Below, in pieces: positions 7,848 to 16,660 of a DNA stretch of 64,000 nt; the first letter of the stretch is position 1; every line of letters starts with the position of its first letter. This DNA comes from JAGXLC01 sp041686375 (GTDB lineage: Bacteria; Bacteroidota; Bacteroidia; Bacteroidales; UBA12077). The stretch lies in contig JAWLEB010000009.1 in assembly GCA_041686375.1 (NCBI GenBank), positions 19,986 through 83,985 on the forward strand, given 5' to 3'. The notes below the pieces were generated by a model. It was not told where the DNA came from. It searched no databases and saw only the letters and a program-made list of their open reading frames with translations. The position numbers and the translations under genes are program-made.

Positions 7848-9788
7848 ATGCCTTGCCCTTTGCAACAGTTTCGATTACATATAATCCCGAAGGTTTTTGC
7901 AATAATGATATTTTTTTTTATTTCAGCATCATATGTATATAGCCAGGATACTACTGTATCAGATTCTATAGAGGAACATGTCGTAGTTTCGGATTCTTTA
8001 TCCAAATCCGATTCAGTTAAGTTTTTCATTGAACAGGAGGCTTTGTATGAGTCTGTTGGCTTTTATGATACTTTAAGAAACAGAGCTTCCAGAAATAAGT
8101 TTTGGCAGACTATCCATGACTTATTATTCATTCAATCTCAGCAGGAAACTTTTTTACAGGATAGTACAATCGATGAACTAGTCAATCCTTTTCATTTTTT
8201 TGCAGGGAAACAAATAGACAGCATAAAATTTCATCAATTGAATGTATTTGGTGTTTCTGTGGGTGATACTTCATTAAGTGATGTATCGTGGTATAAAGAA
8301 TTCGGCAATTGGGTTCATATTTCAACCCGGAAAAGAATTCTCAGAGAGAATCTTTTATTTGAAGAAGGCGACCAGTTAGACCCATTACTTCTTGCGGACA
8401 GTGAGAGACTGCTTAGAAGGTTACAGTATCTGAAAGATGCAAAAATAATAGTTGAAGCACAAAAGGATGATAATCAAAGTGTGAATGTCATTGTAGTAAC
8501 TCAGGATGTATGGTCTAAAGGTTTTAATCTATCGCTATCTGGTTTGGATGCCGGTGAAATTGCACTCTATGATAACAATATATTAGGCATTGGGCATAAA
8601 TTTCAAACAGATCTCATATTCGACTATTTTAAATCTGGTAATCCGGGATTTCGTTCATTATATAAAATTGATAACCTTGCCGGTACCTTTATCAATAGCC
8701 GGTTGTACTATATGGATTCCTTTTATGAAAAACATTATGGAGCAGAAGCATCCAGAGGCTTCTATTCATATAAGACGAACTGGGTAGGAGGTTTAAAAGC
8801 CTACAAACATAAAACCAGACAAAATATAAGGAAAACAGATACTATACTTTTCGATACTCCATTAGATTATGTTGAACAAGATTTTTGGGTAGGTTATGGT
8901 TTTCCGGTATCTTCGGAAAGCAGGTTATTTCAAAATCGCAACAGAATTGTTATGTCTTTGCGTTATAAACGGAATAAGTTTTTTGAAGGGCCCGAGGTAA
9001 GGGAAAGATATAATTATAGTTTCCATGATCACCATATTTTTCTTGCGAATATAAGCTTTTCCAGACAGAATTTTTATACCAGTTCATTGATATACGGTTT
9101 TGGACGAATAGAGGATATTCCCGTGGGAGACCTATTTGGATACACCTTTGGCTGGGAAGTTGACGAATTTTTTAAACGATTCTATACAGGATTAAATTTT
9201 CGACATGGTGATTTTTTCCCAAATTTTGGTTACGTATCAAATAGTTTAGAGTTTGGTGGATATATATATGATGAAAATTTTGAGCAAGGCACATTTAATT
9301 TCAGATCGAAATATGTTAGTAAACTTTTCCATTTTAAGAGATTAAAAATCAGGCAATTTATTGATTTTAATTACAAGCGTGGGGTGGAACGATTTGATGA
9401 TGAATACATTAGTTTTGATCCTTCTCTGGATATCCGTGGTTTTTCGAAACCTGATTTAACAGGAGAGAAAAAATTGGTGATGAAATTTGAAACAGTTGGT
9501 TTCACAGACCTTTTTTATTATGGTTTTCGTTTTGCTTTCTACGCATTTATGGATGTAGGGTTTATTAGTGCGGCTAACGATTTTATCTTTGACAATCCTG
9601 TACAAAACGGTTTTGGCATTGGTATGCGTGTGCGAAATGAGAACCTTGTTTTTAATACTTTACAGGTGAGGTTGGGTTATTACCCTAATTTATCTGTCAA
9701 TAACAATCTTTTATTTAGAATTTCCGGAGAAAAAACATTCCGGCCCTATGAGTATACCCCATCTATGCCTGAGATGGTAGAATATTAA
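7848..9788 (+). CDS. Omp85/BamA-TamA-like outer membrane beta-barrel protein with POTRA domain
   Basis: A 646-residue outer membrane protein. A signal peptide ends near YVYSQ (about residue 33). A POTRA-like segment follows at about 160-220 (FEEGDQLDPLLLADSERLLR, then a strand ending in VIVVTQDVWS). The rest (about 225-646) is rich in alternating aromatic and polar residues and ends in strands such as VRLGYYPNL, as in a 16-strand barrel. A single POTRA with barrel points to the Omp85 superfamily. It is not the essential BamA, which has five POTRA domains. The substrate is unknown and neighbours give no hint. Confidence 0.65.
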   Translation: MPCPLQQFRLHIIPKVFAIMIFFFISASYVYSQDTTVSDSIEEHVVVSDSLSKSDSVKFFIEQEALYESVGFYDTLRNRASRNKFWQTIHDLLFIQSQQETFLQDSTIDELVNPFHFFAGKQIDSIKFHQLNVFGVSVGDTSLSDVSWYKEFGNWVHISTRKRILRENLLFEEGDQLDPLLLADSERLLRRLQYLKDAKIIVEAQKDDNQSVNVIVVTQDVWSKGFNLSLSGLDAGEIALYDNNILGIGHKFQTDLIFDYFKSGNPGFRSLYKIDNLAGTFINSRLYYMDSFYEKHYGAEASRGFYSYKTNWVGGLKAYKHKTRQNIRKTDTILFDTPLDYVEQDFWVGYGFPVSSESRLFQNRNRIVMSLRYKRNKFFEGPEVRERYNYSFHDHHIFLANISFSRQNFYTSSLIYGFGRIEDIPVGDLFGYTFGWEVDEFFKRFYTGLNFRHGDFFPNFGYVSNSLEFGGYIYDENFEQGTFNFRSKYVSKLFHFKRLKIRQFIDFNYKRGVERFDDEYISFDPSLDIRGFSKPDLTGEKKLVMKFETVGFTDLFYYGFRFAFYAFMDVGFISAANDFIFDNPVQNGFGIGMRVRNENLVFNTLQVRLGYYPNLSVNNNLLFRISGEKTFRPYEYTPSMPEMVEY

Positions 9789-9883
9789 TAAAGTGCTTTA
9801 TTTATACAAGCTGTGGTGAACATATTGTGTGGAACCATTGTTTTTTTGTATCGCAATTATGTTAAACCAAAAAGTATGTTAGT

Positions 9884-10087
9884 ATGGGAGTTTTAATAGG
9901 TAAAAAAGCACCTCATTTTGAGGCAGAAGCAGTATTAAATGGTAATCAAATTGTTGAAAATTTTTCGCTTGATCAATATCTTGGGGAAAAATATGTGATA
10001 TTCTACTTCTATCCCGCTGATTGGCGCAAAGGAGATAAGGCCATAAAAGAAACTCAGGAAAGCATATCTGATTATCTGGCCAATTAG
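9884..10087 (+). pseudogene. 2-Cys peroxiredoxin (AhpC type) with large internal deletion
   Basis: A 67-codon ORF. Residues 1 to about 49 match the N terminus of Bacteroidota AhpC-type peroxiredoxins (LIGKKAPHFEAEAVLNG, VENFSLDQYLGEKYVIFYFYP). The remainder, ADWRKGDKAIKETQESISDY, matches the extreme C terminus of the same family, where it normally follows the resolving Cys in a VCPADW-type motif. About 110-130 middle codons, including the peroxidatic Cys (FTFVCP), are absent, and the frame is kept through the junction. No Cys remains, so it cannot be a peroxidase. The terminator at 10180 is intact. This is either a real in-frame deletion or an assembly collapse. Confidence 0.75.
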
Positions 10088-10179
10088 TCCTCATGGTCAT
10101 TTTTTCTGGCTGGCTTGTTGTTAATATGTATGGAATGCCGGCTATGAAACCTAATATATATATGATTGATTTAATTCAG

Positions 10180-10212
10180 AAAGCATCTCATTAAGTTGGG
10201 ATGCTTTTTTTA
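10180..10212 (+). terminator. Rho-independent terminator of the peroxiredoxin locus
   Basis: 8-bp stem (AAAGCATC 10180-10187 with GATGCTTT 10200-10207), followed by T7 and a T-rich tail. It ends 11 bases before the pabB start. Confidence 0.8.
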
Positions 10213-10223
10213 TTTTTGTATTT

Positions 10224-11531
10224 ATGCGTGAAACTTTCAACATAAGTATTGACAATCTAAATACTTTTAAAAGCCAACTTCTCGAATGGGGCAGGAGGCA
10301 GGATCTTTTTGTACTGCTTGACAGCCATCATTATCCCCGCAAGTCATCTGTAAGTAGTCATTATCAATATGATTTTCTGGCTGCCTGGGGTTGCGTGGAT
10401 AGTGTAACGGCTGATGAAAACAACGGGTTTGAAGAGCTGGAAAAATTTGCCGAAAAGAAGAATGATTGGCTTTTTGGCTTTTTAACCTATGACCTTAAAA
10501 ATGGGATAGAAAAATTACACTCAAATAATAGTGATGGTCTCAAATTTCCGTCCTTGCATTTCTTTCAGCCGGAATGTGTTGTAGTTGGGAAGAAGGATAC
10601 CGTGAAAATGTATGTATTGCCTAATAAGCTGACTTCTGAATATTCCCGTAAAATAATTAATGAAATTCAAGACCTCTCTTTCCATGGTTTACCTGAATTA
10701 TCAACCAGAGTAAAGATAAAAAGCAAATTTTCAAAAAATGAATACCTGGATACGGTGAATAAACTGAAAAACCATATAAAACACGGAAACATATACGAAA
10801 TTAGCTTCTGTCAGGAGTTTTATGACTTTGTAACCATAGATCCATTTTATACCTACATTCGTTTATCAGAGATTTCACCGGCGCCATTTTCATGTTTTTA
10901 CAAATATGATGATAAGTTTATTCTTTCTTCAAGTCCCGAGCGTTTTATAAAGAAAACGGGAAGCAGAGTTATTTCACAGCCCATAAAAGGTACAGCGAAA
11001 AGGGGAAATACTGTGGCTGAAGATGCAATGCTTAAGGACAAATTATACAATGATGAGAAAGAGAGGGCTGAAAATGTAATGATTGTTGATTTGGTACGAA
11101 ATGATTTATCACGTGTTGCTCTTCAGGGGTCTGTTAAGGTAGATGAATTATATGGGATATATTCCTTTGAGCAGGTTCATCAGATGATTTCAACAATTTC
11201 ATGTGAGATTGATGCAAAGGATTATTTAGAAGTTATTAAGCAATGTTTTCCTATGGGATCTATGACTGGTGCTCCAAAAGTAAGAGCAATGCAACTAATT
11301 GAAGAACATGAAAGGACAAAAAGAGGAGTGTTTTCTGGTTCTGTGGGATACATTACCCCGGAGAAAGATTTTGATTTTAATGTAATTATTCGTACTATTC
11401 TGTATAATTCTTCGGAAAATTATGTTTCTTATTCTGTAGGGGGCGCAATAACCTATTTATCTAAGACATTGGATGAATACGAGGAATGTATGATAAAATC
11501 AATTGCGATGAAACAAGTTCTTAATGGTTAG
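10224..11531 (+). CDS. pabB: Aminodeoxychorismate synthase component I
   Basis: Chorismate-using enzyme that adds ammonia from a PabA-type glutaminase to form 4-amino-4-deoxychorismate for folate synthesis. The C-terminal chorismate-binding domain has SSSPERF, the PIKGT motif (K255) and GSMTGAPK. Lys in PIKGT is diagnostic of PabB; anthranilate synthase TrpE has Ala (PIAGT). At 435 residues it is a normal single-domain PabB. tilS begins 5 bases downstream, so the two are probably cotranscribed. No pabA or pabC gene is seen nearby. Confidence 0.9.
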   Translation: MRETFNISIDNLNTFKSQLLEWGRRQDLFVLLDSHHYPRKSSVSSHYQYDFLAAWGCVDSVTADENNGFEELEKFAEKKNDWLFGFLTYDLKNGIEKLHSNNSDGLKFPSLHFFQPECVVVGKKDTVKMYVLPNKLTSEYSRKIINEIQDLSFHGLPELSTRVKIKSKFSKNEYLDTVNKLKNHIKHGNIYEISFCQEFYDFVTIDPFYTYIRLSEISPAPFSCFYKYDDKFILSSSPERFIKKTGSRVISQPIKGTAKRGNTVAEDAMLKDKLYNDEKERAENVMIVDLVRNDLSRVALQGSVKVDELYGIYSFEQVHQMISTISCEIDAKDYLEVIKQCFPMGSMTGAPKVRAMQLIEEHERTKRGVFSGSVGYITPEKDFDFNVIIRTILYNSSENYVSYSVGGAITYLSKTLDEYEECMIKSIAMKQVLNG

Positions 11532-11536
11532 CGACT

Positions 11537-12868
11537 ATGACTGATGAATTTTTAAATTATAGTTCAAAACATCAGCTATTTAAACCCGAAGACAATATTC
11601 TTGTGGGTGTCAGTGGAGGAGTGGATTCAATGGTGATGCTGGATTTGTTTTTAAAAACTGGTACACAAATTGGTATTGCTCACGTGAATTTTAAATTACG
11701 GGGCAAAGAAGCCGATGAAGAACAGAAATTTGTTGAGAATTATGCGAAGCAAAAGGGAATTGTATTTCATACTGTTGATTACAAGACGCATGAGTATGCT
11801 TCGGAGTATGGTTTATCGATACAGGTTGCAGCCCGAAAGCTTCGCTATCAGTGGTTTGATGATTTGATGAAAGAACATAATTATTCTTGTGTTGCCGTTG
11901 CTCATAATAAAAACGATGAGGTAGAAACTTTGTTAATTAATTTGGCCAGGGGGACAGGTATTCGGGGAATAACAGGAATTAAGTCAAAGAAAAACAATAT
12001 CATTCGTCCATTACTTTTTGCTGAGCGCAAGGAAATTGAGGAATATGCTTTACAAAATAATATCCCATACCGTGAAGACTCTTCTAATTTATCTGTAAAG
12101 TACAGCAGAAACAGGATACGATATAATGTGATTCCTGAGCTTGAAGCGATTAACCCCCGGTTTATTCAGACTACTGCTGAAAACATTGAAAGATTCCAAA
12201 GTGCATGCAATATTTATGATTCGTGGATAGAGGAAATAAGAAAACGGATTGTCAATGAAGTAGATGAAAAGGTGAGTATAGATATTGATGCGCTGATGCA
12301 TTATAAGGAGCAAAAAACTATTCTTTATGAAATTTTGAAAACTTATTCTTTTACCAAAGAATTAGCTGAAGAGATTCTTCAAGCTTTACAGGCAGAACCG
12401 GGGAAATGCTTTTACTCAAAATCTCATAAAGCAGTGAAAGATCGCCAATACCTAATTGTAGTGCCACTTCGATCTTTTGACACAAGAAGGTATTATATTG
12501 AGAGAGGAAAGGAGAAAATAGATTTTCCTGTCCAAATTATACTCGAAGAAATCGATGGTGTGAGTAACTATAGTGTTCCACGGGACAAAAACATAGCGAG
12601 CCTGGATTATGATAAGCTGGTTTTTCCTTTAATAATCAGAAAGTGGCAGAAAGGAGATTTTTTTAAGCCTTTAGGTTTGAATCATTATAAAAAACTAAGT
12701 GATTTTTTTATTGACCGTAAATATTCTCTTCTTGATAAAGAGCGCGTCTGGCTTCTCACTTCCGGAGAAAAAATTGTATGGGTTATCGGCGATCGTATAG
12801 ACGAGCATTTCAAGGTTGCCTCAAATACCCGGAAAATATTAAAACTTACCTATTATCCTGCCGGTTAA
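11537..12868 (+). CDS. tilS: tRNA(Ile)-lysidine synthase
   Basis: Adds lysine to C34 of the CAU-anticodon tRNA-Ile, changing codon reading from AUG to AUA. The N-terminal PP-loop SGGVDSMVM (residues 26-34), RxxRY-type helix (ARKLRYQWF), HNKNDEVETLLINLARGTG and EDSSN motifs are typical. The C-terminal TilS domain (RKWQKGDFFKPLG, KKLSDFFID) is complete at 443 residues. It sits 5 bases after pabB and its stop overlaps the convergent aroC stop by 4 bases. Confidence 0.95.
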   Translation: MTDEFLNYSSKHQLFKPEDNILVGVSGGVDSMVMLDLFLKTGTQIGIAHVNFKLRGKEADEEQKFVENYAKQKGIVFHTVDYKTHEYASEYGLSIQVAARKLRYQWFDDLMKEHNYSCVAVAHNKNDEVETLLINLARGTGIRGITGIKSKKNNIIRPLLFAERKEIEEYALQNNIPYREDSSNLSVKYSRNRIRYNVIPELEAINPRFIQTTAENIERFQSACNIYDSWIEEIRKRIVNEVDEKVSIDIDALMHYKEQKTILYEILKTYSFTKELAEEILQALQAEPGKCFYSKSHKAVKDRQYLIVVPLRSFDTRRYYIERGKEKIDFPVQIILEEIDGVSNYSVPRDKNIASLDYDKLVFPLIIRKWQKGDFFKPLGLNHYKKLSDFFIDRKYSLLDKERVWLLTSGEKIVWVIGDRIDEHFKVASNTRKILKLTYYPAG

Positions 12869-13860
12869 GATTCAAATACCCTTGGTGCTTTTTGTTCCAG
12901 CAGCATGAAATCCGTCAGGGCTATAGCTGTCACAGCTTCAATAATTACAGGAATTCTCAGAGCTATGCATAAATCGTGTCTTCCCTTTACTTCAAGATTT
13001 TCCAACTCATCTGTTTGCAGATTTATGGTTATTTGTTTTTTTGGTGTACTGGCTGTAGGTTTTACGGCTACCCTGAAAAAGATATCGTTGCCATTGGTAA
13101 TACCGCCGTTTATGCCTCCGGCATGATTTGTTTTTGTTTTGCCGCTTGAATTGATTATAGGGTCATTATGTTCACTGCCTTTCATTTTAGCTGCATTAAA
13201 ACCAGATCCAAATTCTATCCCTTTGATAGCCGGAATAGAATATACAAAGTGGCTTATCACTGATTCTACTGAATTAAAAAAAGGTTCCCCAAGGCCAACA
13301 GGTATGTTTTTTGCCCTGCATTCAATTATACCACCAATAGTATCCTCATTTTGTATTGCTTTGTCTATTGCTTTGTCTATATCTTTCATTCCTCCGGCTT
13401 CGGCAAGTTTTGCATTAACAAAAACCGGGAAGATTATTTTTTTGGCAATAACACCGGCAGCAACTAACCCAAGGGTAACTCTGCCTGAGAAATGTCCTCC
13501 TCCCCGGAGGTCAGTAAAGCCTTTAAATTTTCTATGCGCGGTAAAATCAGCATGTCCCGGCCTGGGAAGCCGCTTAAATTCATTATAGTCATCCGACTGA
13601 ATATTTTCATTGCGGAATAATATTGTGATTGGAGCACCTGTAGTATAGTTTTTATAAATACCGCTCACAAATTCCGGACGGTCATGTTCTTTTCTCGGGG
13701 TTGTGCCGATTTTACCACTTTGTCTTTTTACAAGATCTGTGTTAAATTCATTCTCACTAATTTTTATTCCGGCAGGACAGCCATCAATGGTAACACCAAC
13801 ATGTGAATTATGTGATTCACCAAAGATAGACATTTTGAATATTTCGCCAATTGTATTCAT
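12865..13860 (-). CDS. aroC: Chorismate synthase
   Basis: Converts 5-enolpyruvylshikimate-3-phosphate to chorismate with reduced FMN, the last common step of aromatic biosynthesis. Signature motifs are present: the N-terminal IFGESH, RPGHAD, the region RGGGHFSGRVT and the C-terminal VKGRHDLCIALR. At 331 residues it is slightly shorter than most (350-360). The 3' end overlaps tilS by 4 bases in convergent orientation. Its product feeds PabB and the tryptophan pathway represented here by pabB and trpB. Confidence 0.95.
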   Translation of the reverse strand: MNTIGEIFKMSIFGESHNSHVGVTIDGCPAGIKISENEFNTDLVKRQSGKIGTTPRKEHDRPEFVSGIYKNYTTGAPITILFRNENIQSDDYNEFKRLPRPGHADFTAHRKFKGFTDLRGGGHFSGRVTLGLVAAGVIAKKIIFPVFVNAKLAEAGGMKDIDKAIDKAIQNEDTIGGIIECRAKNIPVGLGEPFFNSVESVISHFVYSIPAIKGIEFGSGFNAAKMKGSEHNDPIINSSGKTKTNHAGGINGGITNGNDIFFRVAVKPTASTPKKQITINLQTDELENLEVKGRHDLCIALRIPVIIEAVTAIALTDFMLLEQKAPRVFES

Positions 13861-13888
13861 TTCATGATTTTTTTAGGGTGATAATGTT

Positions 13889-13896
13889 CAAAGTTA
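13889..13896 (-). promoter_or_regulatory. Bacteroidota -7 box before aroC
   Basis: CAAAGTTA on the plus strand reads TAACTTTG on the minus strand, a match to TAnnTTTG, 29 bases before the aroC ATG. It abuts the terminator of the upstream radical SAM gene. Confidence 0.45.
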
Positions 13897-13930
13897 AAAA
13901 AAAGCAGCATCACTTTTGAATGCTGCTTTT
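13894..13930 (-). terminator. Rho-independent terminator after the radical SAM gene
   Basis: Perfect 10-bp stem (AAAGCAGCAT 13901-13910 with ATGCTGCTTT 13920-13929). In the minus direction it is followed by an extended T run (13896-13903). Confidence 0.85.
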
Positions 13931-13962
13931 AAATTAAGCTTTCTATTGATTATTGTTGTAGT

Positions 13963-15408
13963 CTATTTTGTTTCCATTGCTTCTCTTTTTTTCTTCAGAT
14001 ATTTTTTTTCCCAGATATCCTCTGTGAGGTCTTCTAATTTGTTGTCATAGTTTACCAGTGTTTTATAGTAATTGTCATCTTGTAACGCTTCCACTGCTTC
14101 TTTGCTTTCTCCTTTTGCATCTTCTGTTAAGATGTTTTCTCTGAAGTTTGCGTAGTGATCCCTGATAGAGCATGGCATTAACCAGTTTCCCGGGTTGTGA
14201 GGATGGTCTCTTCCATAATCATTTATCCATTGTCTGCCGTTTTTCATGAAATCTGAGAACAATGCATCAATTAACGATTTACCATTTTCATAAATATCAT
14301 AAACGTTATCTACATAATAAGGCACAAACACACATGGGGTAATATTTCCATTCCAGTCTATGTAGAAGTAACCGTTTTTACTTCCATATGCAATGCATCC
14401 ATTAACAAGAACACCGCTGTTCCAGAAATCTGCTACGCAGTATTTTTTCTCTGTGATTAGATATTCCCACTTTTTGTAAAGTTCAACGCGTTTCTTGGGT
14501 GGAACCATTAGTTCGAATGCATGATTACTTCGTCCTATCGGCATTAATTGAAACTGCCACATGTAGGTTGCACCCAGTTCGCTGAAATAGTAGTCATAAA
14601 ATTCGTCATCCAGTAGTAGATCTGCATTTTTACTGGTTGCAGTAACTGAGATACCGAAAGGTACGCCGGCATTTCTCAGATTGTTAAATGCTTCCAATAT
14701 TTTCTTATGAGTTCCTCTACCCCTGCGCTCATCAGTTTCCTGTTCAAAACCCTCTACAGAAATAGCGGGTGTTACATTTCCCATTTTTCCTAATCTGTCA
14801 GCTATTTGCTTATTGATTAATGTTCCGTTTGTATACACAAGGAAGAATATGTCATCATACTTTTCAAATATATCCAGTAGAGTTTTACCTTCGCTTTTGT
14901 ACATAAATGGTTCACCACCGCTTATGGTTATGAACCGGCTATGAAATTTGTTTCTGGTATCATCCACAATCTGGTCTACAATGTGATAGGGCAAGGTTGG
15001 AGTGGTTCTCGAACTTGATGAAGCATAACATCCGGTACAATTTAAGTTGCATTTTTGTGTTGGTGATAGAACAATGAAGTTTGGCGGATAAATCCCATGC
15101 TGCTCTTTAAATTCTTCCAGCTTATCACTGTATTTTTGCCGGTATAGGAATGAATTTTCAACCAGCACATTGACAAGGTGTTTAAATACATTTTTTGAGA
15201 GGTAGCCATTTTCAACATTTCTTACCGCTGATTTTAGCATCGAGTCCATGAAATGATATTTTTTTTCCTGGACTTCTTTTAGATTCCGCTCATCGTTTTT
15301 TACGATAGAATCGTACATATATTGATTCAGCTTGTGGATAAGGTAATTTCTGGAAACCTTATTACTTACAAGCTCTTTTAATACATTAGTAAATATAAAA
15401 TTTTTCAT
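13963..15408 (-). CDS. Radical SAM protein with SPASM/twitch-like C-terminal Cys residues
   Basis: A 481-residue cytoplasmic radical SAM enzyme. The [4Fe-4S] motif is C120, C124, C127 (TQKCNLNCTGCYAS), followed by ISGGEPF. After the barrel, extra Cys residues occur in NGCIAYG, NITPCVFVPYY and LMPCSIRDH, like a SPASM or twitch auxiliary cluster. The first 100 residues are helical and charged. The substrate is unknown: no peptide precursor, transporter or partner maturase is adjacent. The gene is alone with its own promoter and terminator. Confidence 0.8.
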   Translation of the reverse strand: MKNFIFTNVLKELVSNKVSRNYLIHKLNQYMYDSIVKNDERNLKEVQEKKYHFMDSMLKSAVRNVENGYLSKNVFKHLVNVLVENSFLYRQKYSDKLEEFKEQHGIYPPNFIVLSPTQKCNLNCTGCYASSSSRTTPTLPYHIVDQIVDDTRNKFHSRFITISGGEPFMYKSEGKTLLDIFEKYDDIFFLVYTNGTLINKQIADRLGKMGNVTPAISVEGFEQETDERRGRGTHKKILEAFNNLRNAGVPFGISVTATSKNADLLLDDEFYDYYFSELGATYMWQFQLMPIGRSNHAFELMVPPKKRVELYKKWEYLITEKKYCVADFWNSGVLVNGCIAYGSKNGYFYIDWNGNITPCVFVPYYVDNVYDIYENGKSLIDALFSDFMKNGRQWINDYGRDHPHNPGNWLMPCSIRDHYANFRENILTEDAKGESKEAVEALQDDNYYKTLVNYDNKLEDLTEDIWEKKYLKKKREAMETK

Positions 15409-15436
15409 AACTTACACCCCCTTATATTTTATTAAT

Positions 15437-15467
15437 CAAATTTATGTGTTCTTTTTATTATTGTCAA
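15437..15467 (-). promoter_or_regulatory. Promoter of the radical SAM gene
   Basis: On the minus strand, TAAATTTG (plus 15437-15444) matches the -7 box TAnnTTTG. A TTG (plus 15465-15467, within TTGAC) lies 20 bases further upstream, the expected Bacteroidota -33 spacing. The start codon is 29 bases downstream of the -7 box. Confidence 0.55.
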
Positions 15468-15636
15468 GTATTTATTATGTTAAATACGCTATCAAAAAAT
15501 GTTGATGCTTTTCTTTATTTTACGGTTTACCTGCAAAAATATTATGTTAAACAGAATATTTAGAAAAGTTATAAATAAATTTTAATTGACTTAAGTGATG
15601 TTTTTTAGGCTGTTTATATGATTTTTATGAGATGTA

Positions 15637-15644
15637 TAACTTTG
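15637..15644 (+). promoter_or_regulatory. Bacteroidota -7 box before the lysO pair
   Basis: TAACTTTG matches TAnnTTTG and lies 33 bases before the first lysO ORF. The -33 box is unclear. Confidence 0.45.
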
Positions 15645-15676
15645 GTGTTTTGATAAAATTATAATTAAATATTATT

Positions 15677-15952
15677 ATGGTAACAGGGATTGTTTTACTT
15701 ATAGTTGGGATAACCATTGGTTTTTTTATAACCAATACTAAAATGATTCATTTGGTTGGAAAATTGATTGATATCACGATATTTATTTTGCTTTTTTTTC
15801 TTGGTATTTCAGTAGGTGTTAATGATAAAATCATATCAAACTTTGATAGTATAGGTTTGCAGGCATTCCTGGTTACGTTGGCTGCTACAGTTGGTAGTAT
15901 TGCCGTTTCAGTTTTAGTGTATCATTTATTTTTTAAAAATACGGATAAATGA
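15677..15952 (+). CDS. lysO: LysO-family lysine exporter, N-terminal part
   Basis: A 91-residue inner membrane protein with three hydrophobic segments (about 2-18, 28-45, 58-80) and the FFLGISVG motif of the LysO/YbjE (DUF340) family, which exports L-lysine. It corresponds to the first third of the 299-residue E. coli LysO. The next ORF starts in the ATGA overlap and encodes the rest. Bacteroidota commonly carry LysO as two genes, so this looks natural and not like a frameshift. Confidence 0.75.
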   Translation: MVTGIVLLIVGITIGFFITNTKMIHLVGKLIDITIFILLFFLGISVGVNDKIISNFDSIGLQAFLVTLAATVGSIAVSVLVYHLFFKNTDK

Positions 15953-16548
15953 AAGGGACGCTGATTATATTACTGTTTTTTGTTGCAGGATTATTCTCAG
16001 GAATTCTGGATATTTTCCCCGAACAGCTTTCCGGAGATGAGATGACTACCTATGTTTTATATGCTTTGTTGTTTTTTGTTGGAATAGGAGTGGGTTCCAA
16101 TAAAAAAGCCTTATATATTCTTAAAACAGCAAACTGGAGGATACTTCTGATTCCTTTGTCTGTCATTGTAGGTACTTTTCTGGGAACTACGTTGTATACT
16201 CTTTTTGATCCTGCTTTAAGTTTCAGGGAGTGTTGGGCTGTTGGAGCCGGATATGGTTATTATAGTTTATCCAGCATCATAATTAAAGAAATGGCAGGCG
16301 AAACACTGGGAGTTATCGCTTTGTTATCAAACATTATCAGGGAAATTTTAACCTTGATTTTCACTCCTCTGCTGACAAAATATTTTGGTATTCTGGCACC
16401 CATCTCAGCTGGTGGGGCAACAAGCATGGATACCACCCTGCCAGTGATTACCCGTTATATCGGTATTGAATACGTTGCCTTTTCTGTATTCAGTGGATTA
16501 GTTCTTACATTATTAGTTCCGTTGATTGTTCCGATTATTTTGTCTTAA
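15949..16548 (+). CDS. lysO: LysO-family lysine exporter, C-terminal part
   Basis: A 199-residue protein with about five membrane segments and the LysO motifs FFVGIGVGSN, GAGYGYYSLSSI and GGATSMDTTLP. It completes the preceding 91-residue ORF: together about 290 residues, the length of one-gene LysO. The start overlaps the previous stop (ATGA), implying translational coupling and 1:1 supply of two halves that must assemble in the membrane. Confidence 0.85.
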   Translation: MKGTLIILLFFVAGLFSGILDIFPEQLSGDEMTTYVLYALLFFVGIGVGSNKKALYILKTANWRILLIPLSVIVGTFLGTTLYTLFDPALSFRECWAVGAGYGYYSLSSIIIKEMAGETLGVIALLSNIIREILTLIFTPLLTKYFGILAPISAGGATSMDTTLPVITRYIGIEYVAFSVFSGLVLTLLVPLIVPIILS

Positions 16549-16660
16549 TACGGATTAACTCTTAACTGGTAATGAAAATTTTGCTAAATATTTAAGAAAC
16601 TATTATTAACTTTAAGGCTTATTTTTTTATATTTCATAAAAACCAGTAAATCATAGTGTT

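Noticed and set aside
9884..10087. Genuine small thioredoxin-fold protein
   Set aside because: Its two halves match the two far ends of AhpC-type peroxiredoxins, so an internal deletion explains it better.
13139..13588. 149-codon plus-strand ORF inside aroC
   Set aside because: It is antisense to the conserved chorismate synthase core and has no recognisable motif.
15677..16548. Frameshifted single lysO gene
   Set aside because: The two ORFs overlap cleanly by ATGA, each has intact membrane segments, and a two-gene LysO is usual in Bacteroidota.
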